A stretch of 64,000 bases of DNA from NCBI GenBank assembly GCA_041396705.1, contig JAWKYB010000009.1:1-64000 (forward strand), given 5' to 3'. Each line of letters starts with the position of its first letter. Position 1 is the stretch's first letter. Below the pieces are notes generated by a model. That model worked only from the letters and a program-made list of their open reading frames with translations, had not been told where the DNA came from and made no database searches. The DNA comes from Alphaproteobacteria bacterium. GTDB lineage: Bacteria > Pseudomonadota > Alphaproteobacteria > CALKHQ01. Shown piece by piece: positions 1-9,024 of this stretch. The position numbers and the translations under genes are program-made.

Positions 1-261
1 GACCCGCGCGACCGCATCCTGTCCGACGCGCGGCGCTGGCTGATGACCTATCGCCGCCACATGCGGATGGAGGAGACGGTGCTGTTCAGCGCCGCCGAAC
101 GGGAGATGAGCGCGGCCGACTGGGCCGGGCTCGGCGACCGCGCGCTGATGCTGACCGATCCCGTGCACGCCCAGGCGGCAGCCGACCGCTTCGCTGCGGT
201 GCGCGAGCGCATCCGCCAGCTCTCCGGCACCGGCCGCGGCGGCGTGGCGATGGCGTCGTAG
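1..261 (+). CDS. Hemerythrin-like HHE domain protein (3' part only)
   Basis: The reading frame is open from the first base of the window, so the gene starts upstream. The visible 86 residues contain HMRMEETVLF followed by a DW and a C-terminal helix. This is the usual end of an HHE cation-binding domain, in which a His and a Glu ligate a di-iron centre. Such proteins bind oxygen or NO or sense iron. The protein ends 12 bases before the convergent Ada gene. Only the last part of the domain is seen, so the family call rests on one motif. Confidence 0.6.
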   Translation, partial: DPRDRILSDARRWLMTYRRHMRMEETVLFSAAEREMSAADWAGLGDRALMLTDPVHAQAAADRFAAVRERIRQLSGTGRGGVAMAS

Positions 262-272
262 GTGCGGCGCCC

Positions 273-1361
273 TCAGCCGGCCGCCGACTCGCGGTCGAGC
301 AGGGCACGCTTGCGCTCGATGCCCCAGCGATAGCCCGACAGCGCGCCGTCGGTGCGCACCACGCGATGGCAGGGTATGGCGACGGCGATGGCGTTCGCCG
401 CGCATGCCTGTGCGACGGCGCGCACCGCCTTCGGTGCGCCGATGCGCGCGGCCACCTCGGCATAGCTGGCGGTCGTGCCGGGCTCGATCTCGCCGAGGGC
501 CCGCCACACCCGCTGCTGGAACGCGGTGCCGCGCACGTCGAGCGGCAGGTCGAGGCCGAGCCGCGGCGCCTCGACCAGGCCGACGACCTGCGCAACCACC
601 TGCTCGAATGCCGCGTCGCCGCCGATCAGCGTCGCCTTGGGGAACCGGTCCTGCAGGTCGCGGACCAGGGTGTCGGCGTCGTCGCCCATCAGGATCGCGC
701 AGACGCCCCGGTCGCTGGCCGCGACCAGGATCTGGCCGAGCGAACACTGGCCGACGGCAAAGCGGATCCGGGCGTCGGTTCCGCCCTTGCGGTAGGCGCT
801 GGGCGGCATGCCGAGCAGGGCATCCGCCTGGGCATAGAACCGGCTGCTCGCGTTGAACTTGGCGCCGTAGATCGCCTCGGTCACCGTCGCGCCGCGGCCG
901 AGTTCTTCGCGCAGCAGGCCGCCGCGGTGGGCGGCGGCATAGGCCTTCGGGGTCAGACCGGTGACGGCCTTGAAGATGCGGTGGAAGTGGAACCGGCTCA
1001 TGCCCGCCGCCGCCGCCATCTCGGCCAGGTTCGGCAGCTCTTCCGACGCCTCGATCAGCCGGCAGGCGCGGGCCACCGCCGCGGCGTCGCGCGCGGCACG
1101 CGGCGCCTCGTTCGGCCGGCAGCGCTTGCAGGGCCGGAAGCCGGCGCGTTCCGCCGCGGCGCAATCGTCGTGGAAGGCGACATTCTCACGCCGCGCCGGC
1201 CGCGAGGCGCAGGACGGCCGGCAGTAGACGCCGGTCGTCCGGACCGAATAGACGAACGCGCCGTCCGCCCGGGCGTCGCGGCTGCTGACGGCCGCCCAGC
1301 GGCTCGGATCGTCGGCGAAGGCGGTGCGCTCCATGGTCTCGGTCGCTGCCCGGCTGTGCAT
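273..1361 (-). CDS. ada: Bifunctional methyl-DNA repair protein / transcriptional activator Ada
   Basis: About 362 residues with the full Ada layout. The N-terminal zinc domain has GVYCRPSC and CKRC, which supply four Cys including the methylphosphotriester acceptor. It is followed by an AraC-type helix-turn-helix (MSRFHFHRIFKAVTGLTP) and a C-terminal O6-methylguanine methyltransferase with the active-site PCHR. Ada accepts methyl groups from damaged DNA and, once methylated, activates repair genes including its own. The open frame extends to 1469, but family length favours the internal ATG at 1361; an ATG at 1334 is also possible. It is transcribed alone, divergent from the SDR gene. Confidence 0.93.
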   Translation of the reverse strand: MHSRAATETMERTAFADDPSRWAAVSSRDARADGAFVYSVRTTGVYCRPSCASRPARRENVAFHDDCAAAERAGFRPCKRCRPNEAPRAARDAAAVARACRLIEASEELPNLAEMAAAAGMSRFHFHRIFKAVTGLTPKAYAAAHRGGLLREELGRGATVTEAIYGAKFNASSRFYAQADALLGMPPSAYRKGGTDARIRFAVGQCSLGQILVAASDRGVCAILMGDDADTLVRDLQDRFPKATLIGGDAAFEQVVAQVVGLVEAPRLGLDLPLDVRGTAFQQRVWRALGEIEPGTTASYAEVAARIGAPKAVRAVAQACAANAIAVAIPCHRVVRTDGALSGYRWGIERKRALLDRESAAG

Positions 1362-1535
1362 TCTGCTTACTCCCGTTTGCGGCATCGATGCCATGGCGAC
1401 GGGTCTAGCCGATGCCGTCCACGCGCCGCATTCCGCTCCTTGCTCGGCAATCCGCCGATTGCCCGCCAAGAAGCGGGATGCCGCGGCCCCGCGGTGCGGT
1501 CAGCCTGCCTTCGCTTCATGGCGACGGAGGGAAAC

Positions 1536-2435
1536 ATGGGCAGGCTTGCCGGACGTGTGGCGATCGTGACCGGTGCGAGCGCCGGCATCGGCGCCGCCGC
1601 GGCCCAGCTGTTCGCGCACGAGGGCGCGCGCGTGGTGGCGGCGGGCCGTGACGCGGACAGGCTGGACGGGATCGTAGCGGCGATCGGCCGTTCGGGCGGC
1701 CAGGCGGTCGCCTTCGCCGGCGACATCGCCGACGCCGCCGTCGCCCGCGATCTGGTCGACACGGCGGTCCGGGCCTTCGGCGGTCTCGACGTCGCCTTCA
1801 ACAACGCCGGCACGCTGGGCGCGCTGCGGCCGATCGCCGAACTGACGCCGGACGAATGGCAGCGGACGATCGCCGTCAACCTGACCGGCGCCTTCTTCGC
1901 CGCCCGGCACCAGGTACCGGCGCTGCGGGCGCGGGGCGGCGGCGCGCTGATCTTCACTTCGACCTTCGTCGGCAGCACCGTCGGCCTTCCCGGCATGGCG
2001 GCCTATGCCGCGAGCAAGGCCGGGCTGATCGGCCTGGTCCAGGTGCTGGCGGCGGAACTGGGTCGGGACGGCATTCGCGTCAACGCGCTGCTGCCCGGCG
2101 GCACCGACACGCCGATGGGGCGGCAGGTCGCCGACACGCCCGAGGCGCGGGCCCATGTCGCCGGCCTGCACGCACTCGGGCGCCTGGCGACGCCCGAGGA
2201 GATCGCCCGCTCCGCGCTCTACCTCGCCAGCGACGATTCCGCCTTCACCACCGGCACGGCGCTGTTGGCCGACGGCGGCGTCTCGGCTCCGCGGCTGACC
2301 GCCGCTCAGCTCAGATCGACCGCGCGCTGCGTATCGATGCTCTCCTGGGCCGCCAGCACGATCTTCAGGCTGTCGACCGCCGCCGCCATCGATTCGCCGA
2401 GGTCGAGATCCTCGGTGATCGCCCTCAGGAAATAG
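1536..2435 (+). CDS. SDR family NAD(P)-dependent oxidoreductase
   Basis: A classical short-chain dehydrogenase: nucleotide-binding TGASAGIG near the N-terminus, the NNAG motif, and a Ser...YAASK catalytic triad. The start ATG at 1536 follows a GGAGGG ribosome site; the longer open frame upstream is antisense to ada. The family signature ends with LLADGGVS around residue 250, but this frame runs about 45 residues further, antisense to the end of the convergent Gfo/Idh/MocA gene. That tail looks non-native. A one-base shift near 2292 would give a stop at 2296-2298, at the normal family length. The substrate cannot be predicted. Confidence 0.85.
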   Translation: MGRLAGRVAIVTGASAGIGAAAAQLFAHEGARVVAAGRDADRLDGIVAAIGRSGGQAVAFAGDIADAAVARDLVDTAVRAFGGLDVAFNNAGTLGALRPIAELTPDEWQRTIAVNLTGAFFAARHQVPALRARGGGALIFTSTFVGSTVGLPGMAAYAASKAGLIGLVQVLAAELGRDGIRVNALLPGGTDTPMGRQVADTPEARAHVAGLHALGRLATPEEIARSALYLASDDSAFTTGTALLADGGVSAPRLTAAQLRSTARCVSMLSWAASTIFRLSTAAAIDSPRSRSSVIALRK

Positions 2436-3396
2436 GCCTGCTCGCGATTGCACAGTTCCTGGTGGTCGGGCTCGTCGGCCATGTTGATGATGGTGTCGGG
2501 CTTGCGGAAATGGTTGTTCGCGTCGATCTCGGCATGATGGACCCGCAGCGTTGGTCTTGGATGCTGGTCGATGTCGGCCGAATCCGAGATGGCGTCGGTT
2601 TTTGCGTCCTGCTGGCCCTCCTGGGCGACGACGATGGACACGGCACCCTTGGGGCCGACCACATCCTTTCACGAAATAGGCGATCTCGCCTCATCATCGG
2701 GCCCCAGCCGGCCTCGTACCAGCCGACCGAGCCGTCGTCGAACGTGACGTGGAGGTGGCCGTAGTTCTGCACCTTGGTCTCGGCGCTGAGCTTGGCGCCG
2801 ATGCCGTGGACGCGGACCGGCTGCGCGCCGGTGAGCTGGTACATCACGTCGACATAGTGCACCCCGCAGTCGACGATCGGCGTCAGCGATTCCATCAGGC
2901 TCTTGTGCCAGTTCCAGGCCGGGCCGCTGGACTGCTGGTTCAGGTTCATGCGCATGACCAGCGGCTTGCCCAGGGTCTTGCCGACCTCGACCATCTTGGC
3001 CCAGGACGGATGCACCCGCAGGATGTAGCCCAGCACCAGCTTGCGGTTCGTTTCCTTCGCCTTGGCGACCACGGCCGCCGCATCGGCGTTGTTGGTGGCG
3101 ATCGGCTTTTCCATGAACACGTGGGCGCCGGCGTCCATGGCGCGAATCGCATAGTCGGCGTGGGTGTTCGGGTAGGTGTTGATCGAAACGGCGTCGGGCC
3201 GGGTCGCCGCCATCGCCTCGTCGAAGTTCTCGAAGCGAGGGATGTCGGCGAACGCGGCCGGCAGGTCGTTGCGGCCGCGGATCGACCGGCTCATCAGGCC
3301 GACCAGCTCGAAGCCCTCGTTCTGCGCATAGGCCTTGGCGTGGCTCAGGCCCATATTGCCGACGCCGACCACCAGAACCTTGACCCTGTCGGCCAT
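2306..3396 (-). pseudogene. Gfo/Idh/MocA family oxidoreductase, broken by two one-base insertions
   Basis: The N-terminal part (3396 down to about 2690) has the Rossmann motif VGVGNMG, the catalytic-lysine motif EKPIA and a C-terminal-domain helix with GVHYVDV. The frame then degenerates. The true C-terminus (VGPKGAVSIVV onward) continues in another frame from about 2664 to 2306. Removing one C from the CC at 2689-2690 and one from the CC at 2665-2666 (plus-strand bases) restores GPMMSEIAYFVKDVVGPKG, a well-formed family segment. A strong ribosome site (GGGGAGGAGG) precedes ATG 3396. It follows the NitT/TauT-type transporter genes on the same strand and may oxidise a transported sugar-like compound. 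Either a sequence error or a recent pseudogene. Confidence 0.85.
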
Positions 3397-3575
3397 GATG
3401 TCCTCCTCCCCTTCGATGACTTATGCCCGTCAGCCCCCGGGCCCGGTCCGGGAGCGTCGTTCCGGCAATGTGCCGACACTTCGAACGCCCCGGTCCGGGC
3501 GCCGGGGTCGACGGGTCCGAAGCGAGGACGCGGCGGCGCGTGCGCGCCGCCGCCGAGCGATGGCCTGATCGGCCG

Positions 3576-4742
3576 TCAGATGTTCACCGCGTTGGCGAAG
3601 AACTGGGCGCGGATCAACTCCAGATCGACCTCGGCCATCTCCTCGGACAGCTGATAGCCGGCGGCGTCCGCCGCCACCTTGTCGCGGTCGAAGGTATTGG
3701 CGCCGGCGATCAGGCTGTTGTCGATGACCGCATCGAGGTCGATGTCGACCGTGGTCTGGCCCAGCGCCTTGGTCGTCTCGAAGAACTTCGACCAGCGGGC
3801 GGGATCGTGCCAGCCCCAGCCCTCGCGCTCCTCCCACTTGCCGCGGAAGACGTTGGCGAGCTGCATCATCGACTCGGTGCCGAAGCGCGGGCCCAGGCTG
3901 CTCTTCACGATCGGGAACTGGTTGAACACGATCTCGGTCGCGGCTGCCGGGTTCTGGTGGCCGAACTCGAGGCCCATGGCCCAGCCGCGCAGATAGTCCT
4001 CGATCAGCTGCCGGCTCGCCGCATCCTCCATGTCCGACCGGCGGACGACGAACGAGTTCGCCGGGAACGGCGACGATTCCAGGCCGAGCCAGTACTCGAA
4101 CTGCAGGCCCTTGCCCTGCCAGTCGGCGCGCAGGCCCTCCCAGGACAGGGCGGCATCGCCCTCGCCGCGGGCCAGCAGCGTGCCCCATGCCGGCCAGCCG
4201 GCCTCGACGTGATTGACCTTGCTGACGTCGACGCCGACGGCGGCGAGGATCGGATCGGAGATCGCCTGCCAGGCGGCGCTTCCCAGCAGAACGGTCTTGC
4301 CCTCGAGCTGCTTCAGATCGGTCAGGCCCTCGCCCGGCCGGAAGGCATAGTCGAACACGTCGACCGCACCCATGTTGAAGACCGAGACCAGGTCGAGGCC
4401 GTTCTCGATCGCGAACGAGAACACGCCGGGCGAGGGATAGCCCATGTCGGCCTGGCCCTGATCGACGAACTTCACCGTGGCGGTGCCGTCGGACGGTCCG
4501 GGCTCGAGCGCCGTCTCGATGTCGCCGAAGTAGCCCATCTCGCGGGCGACCCAATAGGGATAGTCGTCGAGCACCTCGACGGTGCCGCGCGGAGAAATCC
4601 AGGTGAACGGGCCACGCTGGGCACGCGCTGTCCCGGCCATCCCGCCGAGCGCGGTCAGGCTGACGGCGCCGGTGGCGGTGACCTGCAGGAAATTGCGCCG
4701 GCTCACCGAGCCGAAACTGCCGGGTCGGTCAATCCCTCTCAT
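3576..4742 (-). CDS. NitT/TauT-type ABC transporter substrate-binding protein
   Basis: 388 residues with a twin-arginine-like leader (SRRNFLQV at residues 14-21) and a probable cleavage site near residue 40. The body is typical of SsuA/TauA-type periplasmic receptors: a GTVEVLDDYPYWVA strand, GQADMGYPSPGVF, and a late KFFETTKALG segment. Such proteins capture small organic anions, sulfonates or pyrimidine precursors; the ligand cannot be read from the sequence. ATG 4742 is chosen over 4766 because GGGAGGAG lies just upstream. It is the third gene of a minus-strand operon after the ATPase and permease. Confidence 0.85.
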   Translation of the reverse strand: MRGIDRPGSFGSVSRRNFLQVTATGAVSLTALGGMAGTARAQRGPFTWISPRGTVEVLDDYPYWVAREMGYFGDIETALEPGPSDGTATVKFVDQGQADMGYPSPGVFSFAIENGLDLVSVFNMGAVDVFDYAFRPGEGLTDLKQLEGKTVLLGSAAWQAISDPILAAVGVDVSKVNHVEAGWPAWGTLLARGEGDAALSWEGLRADWQGKGLQFEYWLGLESSPFPANSFVVRRSDMEDAASRQLIEDYLRGWAMGLEFGHQNPAAATEIVFNQFPIVKSSLGPRFGTESMMQLANVFRGKWEEREGWGWHDPARWSKFFETTKALGQTTVDIDLDAVIDNSLIAGANTFDRDKVAADAAGYQLSEEMAEVDLELIRAQFFANAVNI

Positions 4743-4809
4743 CGATCTCCTCCCTTCGTCATGCAACGGCCGCGTTTGCCGGGGCCGGTTCGGCGCGGGC
4801 GGATCCCGC

Positions 4810-5679
4810 TCACGCCTGCCAGTTGGCCCACTTCTTGCCCATCAAGAAAAAGCCAACGTAGATCAGGATTCCCAGGGTCGCGAGGATCAGCACCACCGCG
4901 AAGAACTGCGGCATCTGGATGTTGGCCGCGAACACCTGCAGCCGGTTGCCCAGCCCGAAGCCGCCGCCGACCATTTCGGCGCCGACAGCGGTCAGCAAGC
5001 CGAAGATCGCGCCGATCATCAGGCCGACGATGATCATCGGCATCGCCATCGGGATGCGGATCTTGAGGAAGATCTGCAGGGTCGACGCACCGAACGAGCG
5101 CGCCAGCGCGATCTTCGCCAGGTCGACCCGGCGGAAACCGGTGGCCGAATTGATCATCACCATCGGCCCGGACGCCAGCGCGACCACGGTGATCCGCGGA
5201 CCGTAGCCGAAACCCATGTTGAACATCAGCAGCGGCACCAGCGCCAGCATCGGCGTGGTGATCAGCAGCAGGATGTAGGGCGCGATGATCTTTTCCGCGA
5301 ACGGGAACTGGGTGATCACCGCCGCCAGCACGATGCCGACCGTCGCGCCGATCGCATAGCCGCTGAACAGCTCGAACAGCGTGTCGAGCAGATGCGGCCA
5401 GATCAGGCCGAAGTCGGAAACCAGGGCCGTGACGATTTCGCTCGGCCGCGGCAGGACGTACTGCTCGACCTCGAAGACGGTGATCAGCAGCTCCGCGCCG
5501 CCGACGATCAGGACCGCGACCAGGATGATCGCCATGATCTCGAACGTGGTGCGCTTGCCGGCGCCGCTGGTCAGCGCCGACCAGTTGGTGACGCCGACGC
5601 TCTGGTCGACCGAGTCGCCCTGCTTGCCGAATTCCGGGATTTCGTCCTTCAGATGCGCGTCAGCCATGGCGGGCGGCAC
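4810..5679 (-). CDS. NitT/TauT-type ABC transporter permease
   Basis: 289 residues with about six hydrophobic helices and the BPD_transp_1 cytoplasmic EAA-type loop (LAKIALARSFGASTLQIF), which contacts the ATPase. Sequence character matches SsuC/TauC permeases. The gene overlaps the end of the upstream ATPase gene by about 20 bases, consistent with translational coupling; an alternative start at 5667 would shorten the overlap. Together with its neighbours it forms a complete importer of three components. Confidence 0.9.
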   Translation of the reverse strand: MPPAMADAHLKDEIPEFGKQGDSVDQSVGVTNWSALTSGAGKRTTFEIMAIILVAVLIVGGAELLITVFEVEQYVLPRPSEIVTALVSDFGLIWPHLLDTLFELFSGYAIGATVGIVLAAVITQFPFAEKIIAPYILLLITTPMLALVPLLMFNMGFGYGPRITVVALASGPMVMINSATGFRRVDLAKIALARSFGASTLQIFLKIRIPMAMPMIIVGLMIGAIFGLLTAVGAEMVGGGFGLGNRLQVFAANIQMPQFFAVVLILATLGILIYVGFFLMGKKWANWQA

Positions 5680-6484
5680 CCTGTTCGGCGGGGCGCGGCG
5701 CCGGCGCGGCGGTCCCGTGCTGGATGTAGGTCTTGATCTCGTTCACCATGTCGAAAAAGTCGCGTTCGCCCATGATCTCCAGCGGCCGCGGGCGCGGATA
5801 GGTCACCTCGAAGGTGCGGGCCAGCCGTCCCGGGCGCGCCGACATCACGAAGATGCGGTCGGACAGGAACACCGCCTCGGCGATGTTGTGGGTGATGAAG
5901 ACGATGGTCTTGCGCGTTTCGAGCCAGATCTGCTCGACCATCATGTTCATCTCGTCGCGGGTGAAGGCGTCGAGCGCGCCGAACGGCTCGTCCATCATCA
6001 GCACCGACGGGTCGAAGGACAGCGCCCGGACGATCGAGGCGCGCTGCTGCATGCCGCCGGACAGCTCGCGCGGGAACTTGCGTTCGAACCCGCCCAGGCC
6101 GACCCGTTCCAGCAGGTGGGCGATTCGCGCGTCGTCCGGCCGCTTGTGCTTGATCTCGAACGGCAGCTGGATGTTGCGCAGCAGGTTGCGCCAGGGCAGC
6201 AGGTTGGCCTCCTGGAACACCATGCCGATCTGCGGATGCGGCCCGCTGATCCTCTCGCCGTCCAGCAGGACGCTGCCCGCGGTCAGGCTGTGCAATCCGG
6301 CCATCGACCACAGCAGCGTGGTCTTGCCGCAACCGCTGGGGCCGACCACGCAGACGAACTCGCCGTCGCGCACCTGAATGCTGAAGTCGTCGAGCGCATG
6401 CAGCGGGCCCGACGCGGTGTCGTAATACTTCGTCGCTCCGTCGACGACCATCTTCGGCCGCACGCCGGACCCATTGCCCTTCAT
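5660..6484 (-). CDS. NitT/TauT-type ABC transporter ATP-binding protein
   Basis: About 274 residues. Walker A GPSGCGKTT is at residues 48-56, followed by a Q-loop (VFQEANLLPW), the ABC signature LSGGMQQR, Walker B VLMMDEP and a switch His (FITHNIAEAV). This is the complete motif set of a functional transport ATPase of the SsuB/TauB group. ATG 6484 is preceded by GGGAGAAGG at good spacing; the open frame begins at 6535 without a comparable site. It is the first gene of the operon, with permease, binding protein and the broken Gfo/Idh/MocA gene downstream. Confidence 0.92.
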   Translation of the reverse strand: MKGNGSGVRPKMVVDGATKYYDTASGPLHALDDFSIQVRDGEFVCVVGPSGCGKTTLLWSMAGLHSLTAGSVLLDGERISGPHPQIGMVFQEANLLPWRNLLRNIQLPFEIKHKRPDDARIAHLLERVGLGGFERKFPRELSGGMQQRASIVRALSFDPSVLMMDEPFGALDAFTRDEMNMMVEQIWLETRKTIVFITHNIAEAVFLSDRIFVMSARPGRLARTFEVTYPRPRPLEIMGERDFFDMVNEIKTYIQHGTAAPAPRPAEQGAARHG

Positions 6485-6603
6485 GCCGTGCCTTCTCCCC
6501 CAAGACCCAGGCGGCCGAGCCGGCCAAGCGGCCAACTTATCGGCAACCGAATCGTTTTGGAACAGGTCTTGTCGCCGGCGTTGCCGGGGCGATCCCGGTG
6601 CGG

Positions 6604-6951
6604 TCAGGCGGCGCCGGCGAACTGGTCGAACGCCTCCAGCGCCTGCGCGCCATAGATGAAGGACGGCCCGCCGCCCATGTAGATCGCCATGCCGATGGTC
6701 TCCATCACCTCGGCGCGGCTGGCCTTGTGCCGGCAGGCCGCCTTGGCGTGAAATCCGATGCAGCCGTCGCAGCGCACGGCGATGGCGATGGCGAGCGCGA
6801 CCAGCTCCTTGGTCTTGGCATCGAGCGCGCCTTCGGCGGTGGCGGCGGCGGCCAGCGCGGAAAAGGCCTTCGTCGTCTCCGGGATGCCCTGTCGGACCTT
6901 GGCCATCTCTTCCGACAATGTGGCGGTCAGCGCGGTCCAGTCCTTGTGCAT
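6604..6951 (-). CDS. Carboxymuconolactone decarboxylase / AhpD-like family protein
   Basis: A 115-residue all-helical protein with the family motif C-x2-C-x3-H (C61, C64, H68 in CDGCIGFHAK). This is the redox centre of AhpD-type alkylhydroperoxidases and related peroxidase-like proteins. The single-domain length matches small members of the family. ATG 6951 is chosen because AAAGGG lies upstream; the longer frame to 7173 has no family similarity. It is probably a cytoplasmic antioxidant or detoxification enzyme; the physiological substrate is unknown. Confidence 0.85.
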   Translation of the reverse strand: MHKDWTALTATLSEEMAKVRQGIPETTKAFSALAAAATAEGALDAKTKELVALAIAIAVRCDGCIGFHAKAACRHKASRAEVMETIGMAIYMGGGPSFIYGAQALEAFDQFAGAA

Positions 6952-7127
6952 GGCGTGCCCTTTCGCGGCAGGGGATTGCGGACGGGAAGGGACATTAGCG
7001 GCCCGCGGCGCGACCGGGCCGCCGGTCCGCCGCGGTACGACGCCGCAGGGCGCCGCCGACGTGCGTCCGCGACAATGGCGGTCCCGGTGGCCTATCGTGG
7101 CGGGGCAGGATCGACGGAGGAACCGGT

Positions 7128-7628
7128 ATGGACCCGCTCGCCCATTTCCACAGCTTCGCGCGCTACAATGCATGGGCCAACCGGCGCCTCTATGCCGCCT
7201 GTGCCGAGCTGCCCGCGGCCGAGCTGGCGGCGCCGCGGGTCACCTTCTTCGGCTCGATCCTGAACACGCTGAACCACGTCCTGGTCGGCGACCGGATCTG
7301 GGCGGCGCGCATCGAAGGGGCCGACCCCGGCATCAAGGCGCTCGATACGATCCTGTATGCCGATTTCGCCGACCTGCGCACGGCGCGCGAGCAGGAGGAT
7401 GCCGGCCTGATCGCGCGGATCGACGCGCTCGACGCGCACGATCTCAACCGCGACATCGTCTATCGGTCGACGACGATGGTCGAGAACCGCTCGCGCCTGC
7501 ACGAGATCCTGGCGCACCTGTTCAACCACCAGACCCACCATCGCGGCCAGGTCCACGCCTGCCTCAGCGGCACGGCGGTCAGCCCGCCGCCGCTCGACCT
7601 GATGTTCTTCCTGCGCGAGGGGCGCTGA
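7128..7628 (+). CDS. DinB family protein
   Basis: 166 residues forming the predicted four-helix DinB/YfiT metal-binding fold. It has an N-terminal FARYNAWANRRLY helix and candidate metal ligands H50 (TLNHVLVGD), H134 and H138 (HLFNHQTHHRGQ). Length and motif order match the DinB family, which includes bacillithiol- and mycothiol-dependent transferases and proteins of unknown role. GGAGGAACCGGT precedes the ATG. It is convergent with the IalB-like gene, separated by nine bases. Confidence 0.88.
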   Translation: MDPLAHFHSFARYNAWANRRLYAACAELPAAELAAPRVTFFGSILNTLNHVLVGDRIWAARIEGADPGIKALDTILYADFADLRTAREQEDAGLIARIDALDAHDLNRDIVYRSTTMVENRSRLHEILAHLFNHQTHHRGQVHACLSGTAVSPPPLDLMFFLREGR

Positions 7629-7637
7629 GCCGGCGTC

Positions 7638-8156
7638 TCAGTTCACGCCGCAGGAGCGCCCGATCTCGGCATAGGCGGCGCTGAAGCCGCGCAACGAGAA
7701 GGTGTCGCGGGTGGCGCCGCCGCCGGATGCGGTCGCGGTCACCACCAGCTCGATCCCGCGGATCATCGCGTTGACCATCTCGCGATCCTTGCCCTCATAG
7801 GGCCAGGCCAGGTCGGTGCCCCAGGTCTTCAGCTCGAACTGGCCGCCGCCGATGTTGGCCATGATGGTGCCGGACTCGCTGGGCTCGAAGCCGAAGTCGA
7901 CGCTGACGATGCCGACCTCGTTCCGCCACGGCCGGTGGGTAACGTAGATGTGCGACGGCTCGTCGCCGGGGCCGCTGTGGCTCTTGGCCTCGCTGACCAT
8001 GAAACAGGTCTGGCCGGTGTTGCCCTGGCCGTCCTGATCCTCGTAGTGGTAGGCGGTCCAATCCGTGAACGTCTCGATATACTCCTGCCCGGCGGCAGGC
8101 GACGCGGCGGCGCCTGCGGTCGCGAGAAGCAGGGCAGTCAGGGTCGGACGTGGCAT
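7638..8156 (-). CDS. IalB-like exported protein
   Basis: 172 residues. An N-terminal signal peptide (hydrophobic stretch with AAASPAAGQ) is followed by a domain opening with FTDWTAYHYED and TCFMVSEAKS. This resembles the invasion-associated locus B family common in alphaproteobacteria. Two Cys remain in the mature part. The role of these periplasmic proteins is poorly defined. The ATG at 8156 gives a normal signal peptide; the frame extends to 8198 without support. It is divergent from the sigma-factor gene. Confidence 0.7.
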   Translation of the reverse strand: MPRPTLTALLLATAGAAASPAAGQEYIETFTDWTAYHYEDQDGQGNTGQTCFMVSEAKSHSGPGDEPSHIYVTHRPWRNEVGIVSVDFGFEPSESGTIMANIGGGQFELKTWGTDLAWPYEGKDREMVNAMIRGIELVVTATASGGGATRDTFSLRGFSAAYAEIGRSCGVN

Positions 8157-8433
8157 GTGACGGGTTTCTCCGTGTTGAGCGCCGCCTGGGGCCGGCAAGT
8201 CGGATGCGCGGGCGACATTATCGTGCCGCCGCAGGCAAGGGCAATTCGGTCGATTTGAGAATTTTTCTAAAGCGCATCATCCAACTCGAACATCGCAACG
8301 TAATATCAGTGTCATGTCGTGCGTTCCGTCTCGGCGAACTCTGCAATCTACACGCGATGCGTGCATTGGTCGACTTGTCTCGCTCGGCGATTCCGCGATA
8401 GAGTTTTGTCGCACGAATTCTAGCGAAGCGAAT
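8157..8433. promoter_or_regulatory. Divergent promoter region, AT-richer than its surroundings
   Basis: This 277-base stretch lies between the IalB-like gene and the first plausible start of the sigma-factor gene. It is clearly richer in A+T than flanking DNA, for example around 8251-8320. It should hold the promoters of both directions. ECF sigma factors of this group usually autoregulate, but I cannot identify a convincing -35/-10 pair by eye. An ATG at 8314 opens an in-frame extension of the sigma gene that lacks family similarity. Confidence 0.4.
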
Positions 8434-9024
8434 TTGGCCATAGTTAGGCAGCCGTCCGAGACCTCCCCGACATCGCAATGCGCCTGGGCGCGAGAGATGC
8501 GGGCGATTGCGGTCGACAGGGACAGGCAGGCGTTCAAGCGCGTCTTCGACTACTATGCGCCACGGGTGAAGGCCTATGCGGCACAGCTTGGCGGCAGGAT
8601 CGACGCCGACGAGCTGGTGCAGGACGTCATGCTGACCATCTGGCGGCGCGCGGCCTTGTACGATCCCGACCGCGCCGTGCTCAGCGCCTGGGTGTTCGCG
8701 ATCGCGCGGAACCGGCGGATCGATCTGCTGCGGTCGTCGAAGCGCGCCCAGCTCGATCCGCGCGACCCCGCGTTCCACCCTGCTGAGCAACCGGCTGCCG
8801 ACGACCGCCTGGCCCGGACCGAGCGGCTCGAGCGGCTGACCGCGCTGATCGAGGAGCTGCCCGTGGAACAGCGCGACCTGCTGAAGCGTTCCTATTTCGA
8901 CGACAAGTCGCACAGCGCCTTGGCGGACGAGCTCGGACTGCCGCTCGGTACCGTGAAGTCTCGGCTCAGGCTCGCGTTGGCGCGGCTGCGCCGGGCAATC
9001 GAAGAACCTGACGAGGCTCGATGA
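8434..9024 (+). CDS. rpoE: ECF sigma factor, RpoE/ECF11-like
   Basis: A sigma-70 family factor of the ECF class. Region 2 contains AFKRVFDYYAPRVKAY, DELVQDVMLTIWRRA and FAIARNRRIDLLR; region 4 contains LPVEQRDLLKRSYFDDKSH and LGLPLGTVKSRLRLALARLR. It is followed, with an ATGA overlap, by a ChrR-type anti-sigma gene. This is the singlet-oxygen and peroxide response pair known from Rhodobacter. The start is uncertain: TTG 8434 gives about 196 residues in line with relatives, ATG 8497 shortens the conserved N-terminus, and ATG 8314 adds about 40 unrelated residues. Confidence 0.9.
   Translation: MAIVRQPSETSPTSQCAWAREMRAIAVDRDRQAFKRVFDYYAPRVKAYAAQLGGRIDADELVQDVMLTIWRRAALYDPDRAVLSAWVFAIARNRRIDLLRSSKRAQLDPRDPAFHPAEQPAADDRLARTERLERLTALIEELPVEQRDLLKRSYFDDKSHSALADELGLPLGTVKSRLRLALARLRRAIEEPDEAR

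Noticed and set aside
366..1535. Upstream extension of the SDR open frame
   Set aside because: It runs antisense through the Ada gene and has no similarity to SDRs; the ribosome site and family start are at 1536.
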